Counted from the first letter of the stretch, positions 27,374-36,625 are shown. The stretch is 64,000 nucleotides of DNA from Nitratireductor thuwali (GCF_036621415.1 NZ_CP030941.1:3222001-3286000); one strand, 5' to 3'. The notes: a model not told the origin generated them from the sequence alone. Translations and numbers: made by a program.

Positions 27374-27736
27374 TCAAGGACGGCAGTACAAGCACATTTG
27401 GCGCGGCCGATGCTGGCCGCTGTTTATTCTCCTAACTCAGATTCGGTAACGCGGGCGCATTCAAGAACAACGCCATAGCTTTTCTGACGGACAGAGCGAG
27501 GCTCTAGCTGATTTTAAAGACGATCGAGTGGGAATGATCCGGCGTCCTTCGCGGGCATGGGCGGTCTATCGCTGGCAAGGGAAACACGGCCTGTTCGTCG
27601 TCGATGCTTCGCGAGGCCCGGCGCGGCGCGCGCCACATGGGCTGTGGCATGGCAGCATCGCTGCGACCCTGGACGACGTATGCGAAAGCAAGTAGAAATG
27701 CGGCTTGTCGTCCATGGCCTGGGACGATGAGGCAGC
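27374..27736. other. gene-poor gap between iclR and the LysR-type regulator gene
   Basis: No known gene found. A plus-strand open frame (GTG 27528 or ATG 27534 to a TAG at 27693-27695, about 53-55 residues, containing YRWQGKHGLFVVDASRG) is conceivable as a small protein but has no good ribosome site and no resemblance I can name. No terminator or repeat is obvious. Confidence 0.4.
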
Positions 27737-28681
27737 ATGCTGAACCTGAACGATCTTTATTATTTCGTCCAAGTCGTTGACCATGACGGTTTCGCGTCAG
27801 CGGCACGGGCTCTCAATGTTCCCAAATCCACGCTCAGCCGGCGCGTCATCCTTCTCGAAAGCCAGCTCGGCGCGCGTCTCATCCAGCGCACTTCGCGGCA
27901 GTTCACGGTTACCGACGCCGGTAGGGAATTCTACCGCCATGCGCTTGCCGCCGTCATTGAAGCGGAAGCAGGTGAGCACGCGATCCGCCGCCGCCATACG
28001 GAGCCCATGGGCAAAGTGCGGTTTTCCTGCTCGACCGCAATCGCACAGTTCGCCTTGGCGACCCTGTTGCCGCGGTTTCTCGTGCAATTCCCCAAGGTTC
28101 ATCTCGTTGAGTACGCAACCAACAGGCATGTCGATCTCGTGAACGAGAATATCGATGTCGCCATCCGCGCCCATGCCGGCGATCTGCCCGACTCCGGCCT
28201 GATTCAGCGTCGCTTGCTGTTCTCGCCGCGCTGGCTTGTGGCAAGTCCGGCGTACCTTGAGAGTGCGCCGCCGCTGGCCGCACCTGAGGACTTGAGATCT
28301 CACGCCGGCCTTGCCTTTGGCAGTGGCGACGCCGAGCCCATGTGGCGCCTCACCGATGGTTCGGAGGGGATGTCCGCCGTCTCCTTCAAGCCGGTCCTGC
28401 ACACCGATGACCTCATGACCCTCCTTTCGGCCGCAAAGGCCGGTCTCGGCATCGCTTCGCTCCCCGCCTTCATATGCCGGCGAGATCTCACCGCCGGCGC
28501 GCTTGAGCGCGTGCTGCCGAATTGGACAGAATGCGGAGTCAACATCACACTGCTCATGCCCTCGCGGCGCGACCTGCTGCCATCCGTCCGCGTCTTCGTG
28601 GATTTCCTCGCGGCCGAACTCCCCAGTGCAATGTCTGGCAAGCCTCCGCAGGGTGAGGAGGCCGCCTGGGCCCGGCACTGA
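27737..28681 (+). CDS. LysR-family transcriptional regulator
   Basis: Regulator of 314 residues. Seen: N-terminal LysR helix-turn-helix, LNDLYYFVQVVDHDGFASAA and LNVPKSTLSRRVILLESQLG (residues 3-55), then the substrate-binding domain with ENIDVAIRAH near residue 137 and AAKAGLGIASLPAFIC near residue 238. The pattern is that of the large LTTR group related to AaeR/DmlR. It is convergent with the MFS transporter gene, so its target is not apparent; an MFS or membrane protein nearby is possible. Confidence 0.9.
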   Translation: MLNLNDLYYFVQVVDHDGFASAARALNVPKSTLSRRVILLESQLGARLIQRTSRQFTVTDAGREFYRHALAAVIEAEAGEHAIRRRHTEPMGKVRFSCSTAIAQFALATLLPRFLVQFPKVHLVEYATNRHVDLVNENIDVAIRAHAGDLPDSGLIQRRLLFSPRWLVASPAYLESAPPLAAPEDLRSHAGLAFGSGDAEPMWRLTDGSEGMSAVSFKPVLHTDDLMTLLSAAKAGLGIASLPAFICRRDLTAGALERVLPNWTECGVNITLLMPSRRDLLPSVRVFVDFLAAELPSAMSGKPPQGEEAAWARH

Positions 28682-28729
28682 GCATGGTCAGCGGCCGCAC
28701 GCCGGCGCGCGCCGCCGGTCCCTTGCGCT

Positions 28730-30052
28730 TCATGAGCGGCGCTTGACGTGGCGATAGCCGCTGGCGAGGAAGGGCAGCATAGCCGCAGTGGCTGCCATCA
28801 AGGCGCCCATTGCGCAAAGTGCCGCAAAGCCACCGGCAAGGACGACCGGCCCGGCGAGAGCTGCACCCGTGCCAGCGGCCAGTCCCATGGCGACCTCGCC
28901 GATGCCCTCGGCGGACGGGCGGACCGAAGAGGGAACCGAGGTCACCAGAAGTGCGCTGCCGCCGACGATGCCGAGATTCCATCCCACTCCGAGCAGGAAC
29001 AGCATGGCCGACATGGCAAGAACATCGTCCATGTCGAGCAGGATGCCCGTCACCATGGCGGCGGTGATGGAAAGGGCGCCCGCCCTGGCAACGGCCCATG
29101 CGCCGATGCGGTCGGCAAGCCAGCCCGACAGCGGCGAGGGGAGAAACATGCCGGCAACGTGGATGGCGACGACAAGACCGACGGTGTTCAGATCCGTGCC
29201 ATGACGATCGAGCTGGATCGGCGCGATCGCCATGACGGCGACCATCACGAGGTTGACGATGGCGAGCAGGAGGAGGCAGGTCCATGCCGATCCCTGGCCG
29301 AGGCCGGAGACGATCTGCCTCGACGAGACGGCCTGCGCAGTACGCTGACCAAGGAGTGCAGCGCCGGCTTGCCCATGGGAGCGCGGTCGCAGGGAGGCCA
29401 CGGCCAAGAGCAGCCCGGCAGCGGAAAAGCACAAGATCGCGACCAGATAAAGCCCGGTCAATGCCGGCAGGTTCAGGACCGTTGCGAGTTGGCTGCTGGG
29501 CCCCAGAAGGTTGGGGCTGGCGATGGCGCCAATGGAGGCGGCAAAAAGCACGGCTCCGATCGCCTTTCCCCGCACGGCCTCGCCGCCGATCTCGGCCGCC
29601 GCATAGCGCGCGAGGAAAACGGCGCTGTTGCCGCCGCCCAGGAGCAAGGAGCCGACGAGGAGAACAAAAAGGCTGCCCGTGACGGCTGCCAGGGCGACAA
29701 TGGCTGCGCCGGCAATCCCCAGCAGATAGCCGATGGCCAGGCTCCGGCCGCGTCCGCTCCGGTGCGTCAAGACCGCCATGAGGATCGCGGAAAGCGCCTG
29801 GCCGATGATGAGGGCTCCGATCGGAAGTCCCGCCACGGCCTGTGTGCCCGTGATCTCGACGGCGAGAAGCCCGCCCGCCGTTCCTCCGGCCGCAAGGCCG
29901 GCGCTGCCGAAGGCGGTTGCGAGCGCCAGCACTGTGAGAGTCCGGCGCCGTTGGCCGCCCGCATGCGCGGCAGGTTCCGGCGGTGCCGAGGCGGTGGGAT
30001 GCGGAGCTGTCATTCCGTCCGCCGGATCTTCAAACCCGAGCCTTCGTTGCAT
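28730..30052 (-). CDS. MFS transporter (12 membrane segments)
   Basis: Major-facilitator-type membrane protein of about 440 residues. Twelve hydrophobic segments can be traced, with the loop-2-3 motif near MAVLTHRSGRGRSLAIGYLLG that matches MFS motif A loosely, and the second-half repeat SGWLADRIGAWAVARAGA. Likely a drug or metabolite exporter; substrate unknown. Start 30052 has AAGGG five bases upstream, overlapping the preceding gene's stop region; an ATG at 30013 is an alternative. It follows the small membrane protein gene after eight bases. Confidence 0.85.
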   Translation of the reverse strand: MQRRLGFEDPADGMTAPHPTASAPPEPAAHAGGQRRRTLTVLALATAFGSAGLAAGGTAGGLLAVEITGTQAVAGLPIGALIIGQALSAILMAVLTHRSGRGRSLAIGYLLGIAGAAIVALAAVTGSLFVLLVGSLLLGGGNSAVFLARYAAAEIGGEAVRGKAIGAVLFAASIGAIASPNLLGPSSQLATVLNLPALTGLYLVAILCFSAAGLLLAVASLRPRSHGQAGAALLGQRTAQAVSSRQIVSGLGQGSAWTCLLLLAIVNLVMVAVMAIAPIQLDRHGTDLNTVGLVVAIHVAGMFLPSPLSGWLADRIGAWAVARAGALSITAAMVTGILLDMDDVLAMSAMLFLLGVGWNLGIVGGSALLVTSVPSSVRPSAEGIGEVAMGLAAGTGAALAGPVVLAGGFAALCAMGALMAATAAMLPFLASGYRHVKRRS

Positions 30053-30060
30053 CGGCGCCC

Positions 30061-30720
30061 TTACGGTTCCGCTGGCCGAAGAAGCGCCAGCCCGCCCCAG
30101 AATCGGAACAGGATCGACAGAAGAATTCCCCCCATCGCGAACAATCCGGCAGCGGGCATCAGGAAGGTGCCGAAGGCGAGTGGGGTGAGGACGCTCATGG
30201 CGCCCGCAAGGATCGCGACGACGCCCAGTCCCGCCGGCAGCAGGCGGTGGGTCCATGAGCCGATGCCCGCAGCGATCATGGAAAGCCCCATGAAGAAAAG
30301 GCCGGCCCCCTGCGCGACATCCAGAAGCATCTTGAATCCCTTCCAGAGGACGGCGGCATCCGGTCTGCCTGCAAGGTCCTGAAACAAGGGCACGCCGCTA
30401 TAAAAGCCGATGGGCACGATGGAATGGGCCGCGACGCCGACCAGGCCGAGATAGAGAACGGCGCCGCCCAGCGCTGGCGCCTTGCGGTCGAAGCGCTCCG
30501 CAAGGCCGGCGAAGAAGAGCGCCAGGAGCGCAAGGTTGAAGATGCCGAAGACGACGGCAAGGCGCAGGAAGTGGCCGCCTTCGCGCAGGATGCCGATGGC
30601 GCCGTCGAAGGAGGAAAACGCCTCGGCGGACCAGCCGCTGAGCATAAAAAATGCAGCCTCCCCAGCCAGTCCGATGCCCGAAAGAATGCCTGCCCATGCG
30701 CCAAGGCGTTCCCTGTCCAT
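30061..30720 (-). CDS. uncharacterised six-segment membrane protein (DUF4386-like)
   Basis: Protein of 219 residues with about six hydrophobic segments (for example GAWAGILSGIGLAGEAAFFM, LALLALFFAGLAERF, GGAVLYLGLVGVAAHSIVPI). The pattern is like DUF4386-type membrane proteins, whose function is unknown. It appears to form a two-gene unit with the MFS transporter. No catalytic motif is seen. Confidence 0.65.
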   Translation of the reverse strand: MDRERLGAWAGILSGIGLAGEAAFFMLSGWSAEAFSSFDGAIGILREGGHFLRLAVVFGIFNLALLALFFAGLAERFDRKAPALGGAVLYLGLVGVAAHSIVPIGFYSGVPLFQDLAGRPDAAVLWKGFKMLLDVAQGAGLFFMGLSMIAAGIGSWTHRLLPAGLGVVAILAGAMSVLTPLAFGTFLMPAAGLFAMGGILLSILFRFWGGLALLRPAEP

Positions 30721-31005
30721 GTCCTGAACTCCCCATTCCAGTCGTATCGCCCGGCTATTCTAGTTTCAGGATCGCGGGCAGAATACGCGGCGCCATGAGA
30801 CGCACCGTCCAGCGAGCGGGACGAGGATGCCCCTGCGATGGTCGTGGCGGGCTGGCGGCCGTGACGTGGGCAAAAGTACCCCGAACGGCCTGTTCACCAG
30901 TGCAGGAAGAATCGAGGCGGATAGCCGTCGGTGAACGGCGATCGCATGACAGAAGGCAGTCTCGCGTTCACCCATTTCGCCAGCGGCGACAGTCAATGCG
31001 GTTCC
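30721..31005. other. non-coding stretch upstream of the hpa operon
   Basis: Divergent spacer between the membrane-protein gene (minus) and hpaF (plus). Open frames here are short and show no family resemblance. The only clear structure is the inverted repeat at its right end (31006-31061). Confidence 0.45.
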
Positions 31006-31061
31006 TTGCGATGTTAAATTTCTTGCTTGACGGCGCAAGCCGAATTTGATTAACATCGCAA
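31006..31061. promoter_or_regulatory. long inverted repeat flanking a -35-like box, candidate hpa operator
   Basis: TTGCGATGTTAA (31006-31017) and TTAACATCGCAA (31050-31061) are perfect 12-base inverted repeats 32 bases apart. Nested inside are AAATT/AATTT and CTTGC/GCAAG arms. TTGACG (31027-31032) between them is a fair -35 box and the right arm falls where a -10 box would be. The element ends 32 bases before the hpaF start codon, a suitable place for control of the homoprotocatechuate genes (elsewhere by the MarR-type repressor HpaR). No hpaR gene is in the window. Confidence 0.55.
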
Positions 31062-31093
31062 CTAAATCCTGTGCCTCCGAGTTTGGAAGCGGT

Positions 31094-31477
31094 ATGCCGC
31101 ATATACAGATCGAATACTCCGCCAATCTGGAGCAGACTGTCGATATCAGCGGCTTGTGCGAGGAAATCCGTGCCACGGCGGTGGCGATAGACATCTTTGT
31201 CATGGCGGGGGTCCGGGTTCGTGCGATGCGGGCGGACCATTGCGCAATCGCTGATGGCGACCCGAAGCATGGCTTCGTGGACATTTCGATCCGGCTGCGT
31301 GGCGGGCGCCCCGCGGTGCAAAGGCAGGATGCGACACAGCGGATATTCGACGCGGCGCGCGCCTTTCTGGAGCCCGCGATGGCGCGGCATTCCATCGCCC
31401 TGTCACTTGAAATGCGAGACATCGACCCGGAGCTGTCTCCCAAAGCCGGCACGATCCGCGATCACCTGGAGGCTTGA
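31094..31477 (+). CDS. hpaF: 5-carboxymethyl-2-hydroxymuconate isomerase
   Basis: Tautomerase-superfamily isomerase of the homoprotocatechuate meta-cleavage route, 127 residues, which isomerises 5-carboxymethyl-2-hydroxymuconate. Seen: catalytic proline directly after the start methionine (MPHIQIEYSANL), which also fixes the start at 31094 rather than 31046, and GDPKHGFVDISIRL. The gene abuts hpaE with no gap. First gene of hpaFEDGHI. The order differs from the E. coli hpaGEDFHI operon. Confidence 0.9.
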   Translation: MPHIQIEYSANLEQTVDISGLCEEIRATAVAIDIFVMAGVRVRAMRADHCAIADGDPKHGFVDISIRLRGGRPAVQRQDATQRIFDAARAFLEPAMARHSIALSLEMRDIDPELSPKAGTIRDHLEA

Positions 31478-32986
31478 ATGAGCGAACTTTCCGATAACCT
31501 GGAAAAACTGGATGGCTATCTGGCGCGCTTCAGGGAGACCGGGATCAAGAACCGGATCGCGGGCGAGGATCGCGGCGGCGCGAAGGGCGTGTTCCAGTCG
31601 ATCTCGCCGGTGGACCGATCCGCCATCTGCGATGTGGCCCATGGCGCGGCGGATGACATCGACGCGGCGGCCAGGGCCGCCTCGGAGGCGTTCCCGGCCT
31701 GGCGCGACATGCCCGCGCTCGAGCGAAAGAAGATCCTGATCGACGTTGCCGAGGCAATCGAGGCGCGGGCGGAGGAAATCGCCCTGTGCGAGTGCTGGGA
31801 TACCGGGCAGACCTTGCGTTTCATGTCCAAGGCGGCGCTGCGCGGGGCCGAGAATTTCCGCTTCTTCGCGGAAAAGGTGGTGCAGGCCCGCGATGGGCAG
31901 CATCTGAGGTCGCCCACCTTGATGAATGTCACGACCCGTGTTCCCATCGGCCCGGTCGGCGTCATCACGCCGTGGAACACGCCGTTCATGCTGTCCACCT
32001 GGAAGATCGCGCCGGCCCTGGCCGCGGGCTGCACCGTGGTGCACAAGCCGGCGGAGGATTCTCCGCTGAGCGCCCGTCTGCTGGTGGAGATCGCCGAAGA
32101 GGCGGGGCTGCCCAAAGGCGTGCTGAATACGGTCAACGGCTTTGGCCCGGATGCCGGCAAGGCGCTGTGCGAACATCCGCTGATCAAGGCAATCGCCTTT
32201 GTCGGGGAAAGCCGTACCGGCAGCATGATCGTCAAGCAGGGCGCCGATACCCATAAGCGCAATCACCTGGAACTGGGTGGCAAGAACCCCGTCATCGTCT
32301 TTGAAGACGCCGATCTCGACCGGGCGCTCGATGCGGTGATCTTCATGATCTATTCGATCAATGGCGAGCGCTGCACCTCGTCCTCGCGTCTGCTCGTGCA
32401 GGACACGATCCGCGAGGAATTCGAGGCGAAGCTCGTCGAGCGCGTGAACAACATCAAGGTCGGTCACCCGCTGGACCCGGCGACCGAGATCGGCCCGCTG
32501 GTGACCGAAGATCACTACAACAAGGTGACCTCCTATTTCGACATCGCCAGGGAAGACGGCGCAACCGTCGCGGCCGGCGGTGTGAAGGCCGGCGACGAAG
32601 GCTATTTCGTCCGCCCGACGCTGTTCACAAACGCCAATAACGACATGCGGATTGCCCGCGAGGAAATCTTCGGGCCGGTGCTGACTTCGATTCCCTTCTC
32701 GACCGAGGAGGAGGCGCTGAAGATCGCCAATGATACGCAATACGGCCTGACCGGCTATGTCTGGACCAACGATCTGACCCGCGCCCTGCGCTTCACCGAT
32801 CGGCTGGAGGCTGGCATGATCTGGGTGAACTCGGAGAACGTGCGGCACCTGCCCACCCCCTTCGGCGGGGTCAAGGCCAGCGGCATCGGCCGCGACGGAG
32901 GCGATTGGTCCTTCGAGTTCTACATGGAGCAAAAAAACATCGGCTTCGCCACCGGCGCGCACAAGATCATGCGCCTGGGCGCCTGA
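31478..32986 (+). CDS. hpaE: 5-carboxymethyl-2-hydroxymuconate-6-semialdehyde dehydrogenase
   Basis: NAD-dependent aldehyde dehydrogenase of 502 residues that oxidises the ring-cleavage semialdehyde. Seen: TPWNTPFML (asparagine of the oxyanion hole), HKPAEDSPLSA (cofactor binding), catalytic glutamate in LELGGKNP and catalytic cysteine in NGERCTSSSRLL. C-terminal EIFGPVLTSIPF and PFGGVKASGIGRDGG are normal. The position between hpaF and hpaD makes HpaE the best assignment among aldehyde dehydrogenases. It is followed by a 123-base gap before hpaD. Confidence 0.92.
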   Translation: MSELSDNLEKLDGYLARFRETGIKNRIAGEDRGGAKGVFQSISPVDRSAICDVAHGAADDIDAAARAASEAFPAWRDMPALERKKILIDVAEAIEARAEEIALCECWDTGQTLRFMSKAALRGAENFRFFAEKVVQARDGQHLRSPTLMNVTTRVPIGPVGVITPWNTPFMLSTWKIAPALAAGCTVVHKPAEDSPLSARLLVEIAEEAGLPKGVLNTVNGFGPDAGKALCEHPLIKAIAFVGESRTGSMIVKQGADTHKRNHLELGGKNPVIVFEDADLDRALDAVIFMIYSINGERCTSSSRLLVQDTIREEFEAKLVERVNNIKVGHPLDPATEIGPLVTEDHYNKVTSYFDIAREDGATVAAGGVKAGDEGYFVRPTLFTNANNDMRIAREEIFGPVLTSIPFSTEEEALKIANDTQYGLTGYVWTNDLTRALRFTDRLEAGMIWVNSENVRHLPTPFGGVKASGIGRDGGDWSFEFYMEQKNIGFATGAHKIMRLGA

Positions 32987-33109
32987 AGCACGGAACCAAG
33001 TAGGCGCGCCCGAACCAAACGCACCGCCGAACACGACGTCGCGACCGCTTATCCGCCGAGTTCGGGAGCCGGTCGGAGACGTCCGTTTCGCCGCTTAGAG
33101 GAGGAATTC

Positions 33110-34093
33110 ATGCCCGTCCCCGCTCCGAATCTCCATCCCGCTTTCAATACGATCCGTCTCAGTCATGTCTGTCTGAACGTGAGCGATCTGGCGGCTTCGA
33201 AAAAGTTCTATGCCGAGATCCTGGGCTTTCAGATTACCGACGAAAGCGATAGCCACGTCTATCTGCGGGCGATGGAGGAGCGCGGGCATCACTGCGTCAT
33301 CCTGCAAAAATCCGAGCAGCCCGGCACCGTCGAGGTGATGGGCTTCAAGACCTTCGGCGAGGAGGATCTCGACCGGGCCGAAGCCTATTTCCAGTCCAAA
33401 GGCCGCCCGACCTCCTGGGTGGAACGCCCCTATCAGGGCCGCACGCTGCTGACCTCCGACAATATGGGCATTCCGCTGGAATTCTATCACAAGATGGACC
33501 GGCTGGAGCCGATACACCAGAAATACGCACTTTATCGCGGGGTCAAGCCCCTGCGCATCGACCACTTCAACTGCTTCAGCCACGATGTGGACGCCTCGGT
33601 AGCCTTTTACAGCGATTTCGGCTTCCGCGTGACGGAATATACCGAAGAGGCGGAAAGCAAGAAGATCTGGGCGGCCTGGATGCACCGCAAAGGCGGTGTG
33701 CACGACATGGCCTTCACCAATGGGACCGGCCCGCGCATGCACCATGTCGCGTTCTGGGTGCCGACGCCGCTCAATATCATCGACCTGCTCGATCTGATGG
33801 CGACAACCGGTTACGTGAAGAACGTCGAACGCGGCCCCGGTCGGCACGGCATTTCCAATGCCTTCTTCCTTTATATCCTCGATCCCGACGGCCACCGCAT
33901 CGAGATCTATTGCTCGGATTATCAGACGGTCGATCCCGATCTGGAGCCGATCAAATGGGACCTGAAGGACCCGCAGCGCCAGACCCTCTGGGGCGCGCCT
34001 GCGCCGGAAAGCTGGTTCAAGCACGGAACGCAATTCGTCGGCGTGGACACCAAGGCGTCCACCATCCAGGCCAGCCCCATCATCGCGCCGTAG
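33110..34093 (+). CDS. hpaD: 3,4-dihydroxyphenylacetate 2,3-dioxygenase (VOC-type extradiol)
   Basis: Ring-cleaving dioxygenase of 327 residues that opens homoprotocatechuate next to its two hydroxyls. It is of the vicinal-oxygen-chelate type (as in Brevibacterium and Arthrobacter HPCD), not the LigB type found in E. coli HpaD. Seen: metal ligands His152 (RIDHFNCF), His212 (MHHVAFWV) and Glu265 (GHRIEIYCSD), and two VOC modules (about 15-130 and 148-270). GAGGAG lies upstream of the start. Confidence 0.92.
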   Translation: MPVPAPNLHPAFNTIRLSHVCLNVSDLAASKKFYAEILGFQITDESDSHVYLRAMEERGHHCVILQKSEQPGTVEVMGFKTFGEEDLDRAEAYFQSKGRPTSWVERPYQGRTLLTSDNMGIPLEFYHKMDRLEPIHQKYALYRGVKPLRIDHFNCFSHDVDASVAFYSDFGFRVTEYTEEAESKKIWAAWMHRKGGVHDMAFTNGTGPRMHHVAFWVPTPLNIIDLLDLMATTGYVKNVERGPGRHGISNAFFLYILDPDGHRIEIYCSDYQTVDPDLEPIKWDLKDPQRQTLWGAPAPESWFKHGTQFVGVDTKASTIQASPIIAP

Positions 34094-34171
34094 GAAACCC
34101 CGTGCTTGCGCTCCAGAACTCATAGCTGTGGCGTGAATACCGGCCTGATCTCGACAGCGAGGAGTGACGCG

Positions 34172-35026
34172 ATGCGTTTTGCAACCTACACCGCCAATGG
34201 CGAAAGTTTCTACGGCGCGGTCGCCGATGCTGGCATGATCGCCCTCAACAGCGCGTTCCCGCAGTGGCCGACGCTGCTCGACGCGATCCGCGATGGCGGC
34301 CTTGCGGCGCTTGGCAGAGCCGCCGAGGGCAGGGACGTGACGCATCGGGAGTTCGCCTATCAGATCCCGCTGCCCAACGCCGTCCGGCTGCTCTGCGTCG
34401 GCGTGAACTTTCCCGACCGCAACGCGGAATACAAGGATGGCAGCGAGCAGCCGAAACATATGTCGCTGTTCCCGCGGTTCCTCAGCGGCTTTGCCGGCCA
34501 CGAGCAGAACCTGGTGCGCCCGCCGGAAAGCCACACGCTGGACTACGAAGGCGAGGTGGCCGTCATTATCGGCAAGGCGGGCCGCCGCATCGCGCAGGAC
34601 GACGCCTATGATCACATCGCCGCGCTGACCTTGTGCAACGAAGGCACCATCCGCGACTGGGTGCGCCATGCCAAGTTCAACGTCACCCAGGGCAAGAACT
34701 GGGACAAATCCGGCTCGCTCGGCCCCTGGCTCGTGCCGTTCACCGATGCGGCGCAGCTGGATGAGGCGCGGATCCTCACGCGGGTGAACGGCGAGGTGCG
34801 CCAGGACGACTATCTCAGCCGGATGCTGTTCCCGATCCGCCGCCAGATCGAATATATCTCGACCTTCATGACCTTGCTGCCGGGCGACATCATCGTCACC
34901 GGCACGCCCACCGGCGCCGGCGCGCGGTACGACCCGCCCAGATACCTCAAGCCCGGTGATGTGGTCGAGGTGGAAGTCGCGGGGATCGGAGTGTTGCGCA
35001 ACGGCATCGAGGACGAAGTGCTATGA
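34172..35026 (+). CDS. hpaG: fumarylacetoacetate-hydrolase-family protein, probable HpaG (OPET decarboxylase / HHDD isomerase)
   Basis: FAH-fold enzyme, 284 residues, expected to decarboxylate and isomerise the C8 ring-cleavage product in the homoprotocatechuate route. Seen: VRLLCVGVNFPDRNAEYKDG, the metal-binding acid in DYEGEVAVIIGKAGRRI, and GDIIVTGTPTGAGARYDP. Only one FAH domain, whereas E. coli HpaG is a two-domain fusion, so it may do one or both steps as a homodimer. Start 34172 has GAGGAG ten bases upstream. It overlaps hpaH by four bases. Confidence 0.86.
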   Translation: MRFATYTANGESFYGAVADAGMIALNSAFPQWPTLLDAIRDGGLAALGRAAEGRDVTHREFAYQIPLPNAVRLLCVGVNFPDRNAEYKDGSEQPKHMSLFPRFLSGFAGHEQNLVRPPESHTLDYEGEVAVIIGKAGRRIAQDDAYDHIAALTLCNEGTIRDWVRHAKFNVTQGKNWDKSGSLGPWLVPFTDAAQLDEARILTRVNGEVRQDDYLSRMLFPIRRQIEYISTFMTLLPGDIIVTGTPTGAGARYDPPRYLKPGDVVEVEVAGIGVLRNGIEDEVL

Positions 35027-35823
35027 CGCCGGAAGATCACGCCCGCGCCGCCGGCGATCTGCTGGCTGCCGAGAAGAGCCGCAGCCAGATCGGCCTTCTG
35101 TCGCTGCGCCATCCCGAGATGGGCATGGACGATGCCTATCGGGTGCAGAAGGCCATCTATCGCGCCAAACTGGCCGAAGGCCGCAGGGTGATTGGCTGGA
35201 AGATCGGACTGACGTCGAAGGCGATGCAGTCTGCACTGAAAATCGACGTCCCCGACAGCGGCATCCTGTTTGACGACATGGCGTTCGACGATGGCGCCAC
35301 GGTGCCGCGGGGGCGGTTCATCCAGCCCCGGATCGAGGTGGAAATCGCCTTTGTGATGAAGGCCGCCGTGGGAGGCGAAACGGTCACCCGAAAAGAGGTG
35401 ATTGCCGCTACCGGCCACGTGTCGCCCGCGATCGAGATCCTCGACACGCGCATCCAGCGGGCCGACCCCGAAACCGGAAAGCCGCGCACCGTATTCGATA
35501 CGATCAGCGACAACGCGGCCAATGCCGGCATCGTGCTGGGCCCGCAGAAACATGCGGTCGATGCCTTCGATCTGCGCTGGGTGGGGGCGCTGGCATTGCG
35601 CAATGGCCAGATCGAGGAAACCGGCCTGGGCGCCGGGGTGCTGAACGATCCGGTGGAAAGCGTGGTCTGGCTGGCCCGGCGCATGGCCCAATACGGCCAA
35701 AGCATCGAACCCGGCCAGGTGATCCTGTCGGGCAGCTTCATCCGCCCGGTCGAATGCCCCTCGGGCACGAGGATCGACGCCGATTTCGGGCTGTTCGGCG
35801 CGGTTTCCGTCAGCTTTGCTTGA
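35023..35823 (+). CDS. hpaH: 2-oxo-hept-4-ene-1,7-dioate hydratase
   Basis: Hydratase of the MhpD/HpaH family, 266 residues, that adds water to the 2-oxo-hepta-3/4-ene-dioate. Seen: VIGWKIGLTSKAMQ, the metal-binding RFIQPRIEVEIAFVM, SPAIEILDTRI, and the C-terminal VILSGSFIRPVEC. It starts within the hpaG stop (ATGA overlap) and ends eight bases before hpaI. Confidence 0.91.
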   Translation: MTPEDHARAAGDLLAAEKSRSQIGLLSLRHPEMGMDDAYRVQKAIYRAKLAEGRRVIGWKIGLTSKAMQSALKIDVPDSGILFDDMAFDDGATVPRGRFIQPRIEVEIAFVMKAAVGGETVTRKEVIAATGHVSPAIEILDTRIQRADPETGKPRTVFDTISDNAANAGIVLGPQKHAVDAFDLRWVGALALRNGQIEETGLGAGVLNDPVESVVWLARRMAQYGQSIEPGQVILSGSFIRPVECPSGTRIDADFGLFGAVSVSFA

Positions 35824-35831
35824 GGTTTTGA

Positions 35832-36622
35832 ATGCCGGCTCCAAAAAACGCTTTCAAACAGGCCCTGCGTGAGGGCAGGCCGCAGATCGGCTGCTGGGTC
35901 GGCCTGGCCGACGCCAGTACCGCCGAGATCATGACCACCGCCGGCTTCGACTGGCTGCTGATCGACGGCGAACACGCGCCCAACGACATCCGCAGCCTTC
36001 GCGACCAGCTGCAGGTGGTGGGGCCGTCGGAAAGTCATCCGGTGGTGCGGCTGCCGATTGGCGAGGCCTGGCTCATCAAGCAGGTGCTAGACGTCGGCGC
36101 GCAGACCTTGCTGATCCCGATGATTGACACCGCCGATCAGGCGCGCGAGATGGTGCGAGCCTGCCGGTACCCGCCCGAAGGCCTGCGCGGGGTCGGCTCG
36201 GCTCTGGCGCGGGCGTCGCGCTTTGCCGCAATCCCGGATTATCTGCACACGGCAAATCACGAGATCTGCCTGCTTCTGCAGGTCGAGACCGTCGAGGCCC
36301 TGGCCAATCTGGACGCAATCCTGGCGGTGGACCATGTAGACGGCGTTTTCGTCGGACCGTCCGATCTGGCGGCCAGCATGGGTCATATGGGCAATCCGGG
36401 GCACCCGGAGGTGCAGGAGGCTGTTCAGGATGCACTGGTCCGGATCGCCGCCGCGGGCAAGGCTCCGGGCATCCTTACGACCTGGCGCTGGCCCGGCGCT
36501 ATCTGGAGCTTGGCGCGCTCTTCGTCGCGACGGGAATTGACGTCACCCTGTTGGCACAGACGGCCCGCAACCTCGCGACGAAGAGCAAAGCGCTGATCGG
36601 GCCATCAGCGGGGCCGGCGTGA
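35832..36622 (+). pseudogene. hpaI: 4-hydroxy-2-oxo-heptane-1,7-dioate aldolase with a frameshift near the 3' end
   Basis: Class II pyruvate aldolase that finishes the route by giving pyruvate and succinic semialdehyde. The catalytic part is intact: [10 protein letters not shown] (His), [13 protein letters not shown] (Arg), [12 protein letters not shown] (Glu ligand) and [13 protein letters not shown] (Asp ligand). After KAPGIL near 36476 the frame changes: the actual frame reads [16 protein letters not shown] to a stop at 36596, while the next frame from 36479 reads [16 protein letters not shown] and continues in family sequence to a stop at 36622. The shift is one base missing modulo three; loss of one CGAC of a CGACCGAC pair would explain it and restore family length. 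The lost part is the C-terminal helix used in oligomer contacts. Confidence 0.85.
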
Positions 36623-36625
36623 GCG

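Noticed and set aside
27504..27806. 100-residue minus-strand open frame in front of the LysR gene
   Set aside because: Runs into the LysR coding region on the other strand; composition looks like an antisense frame.
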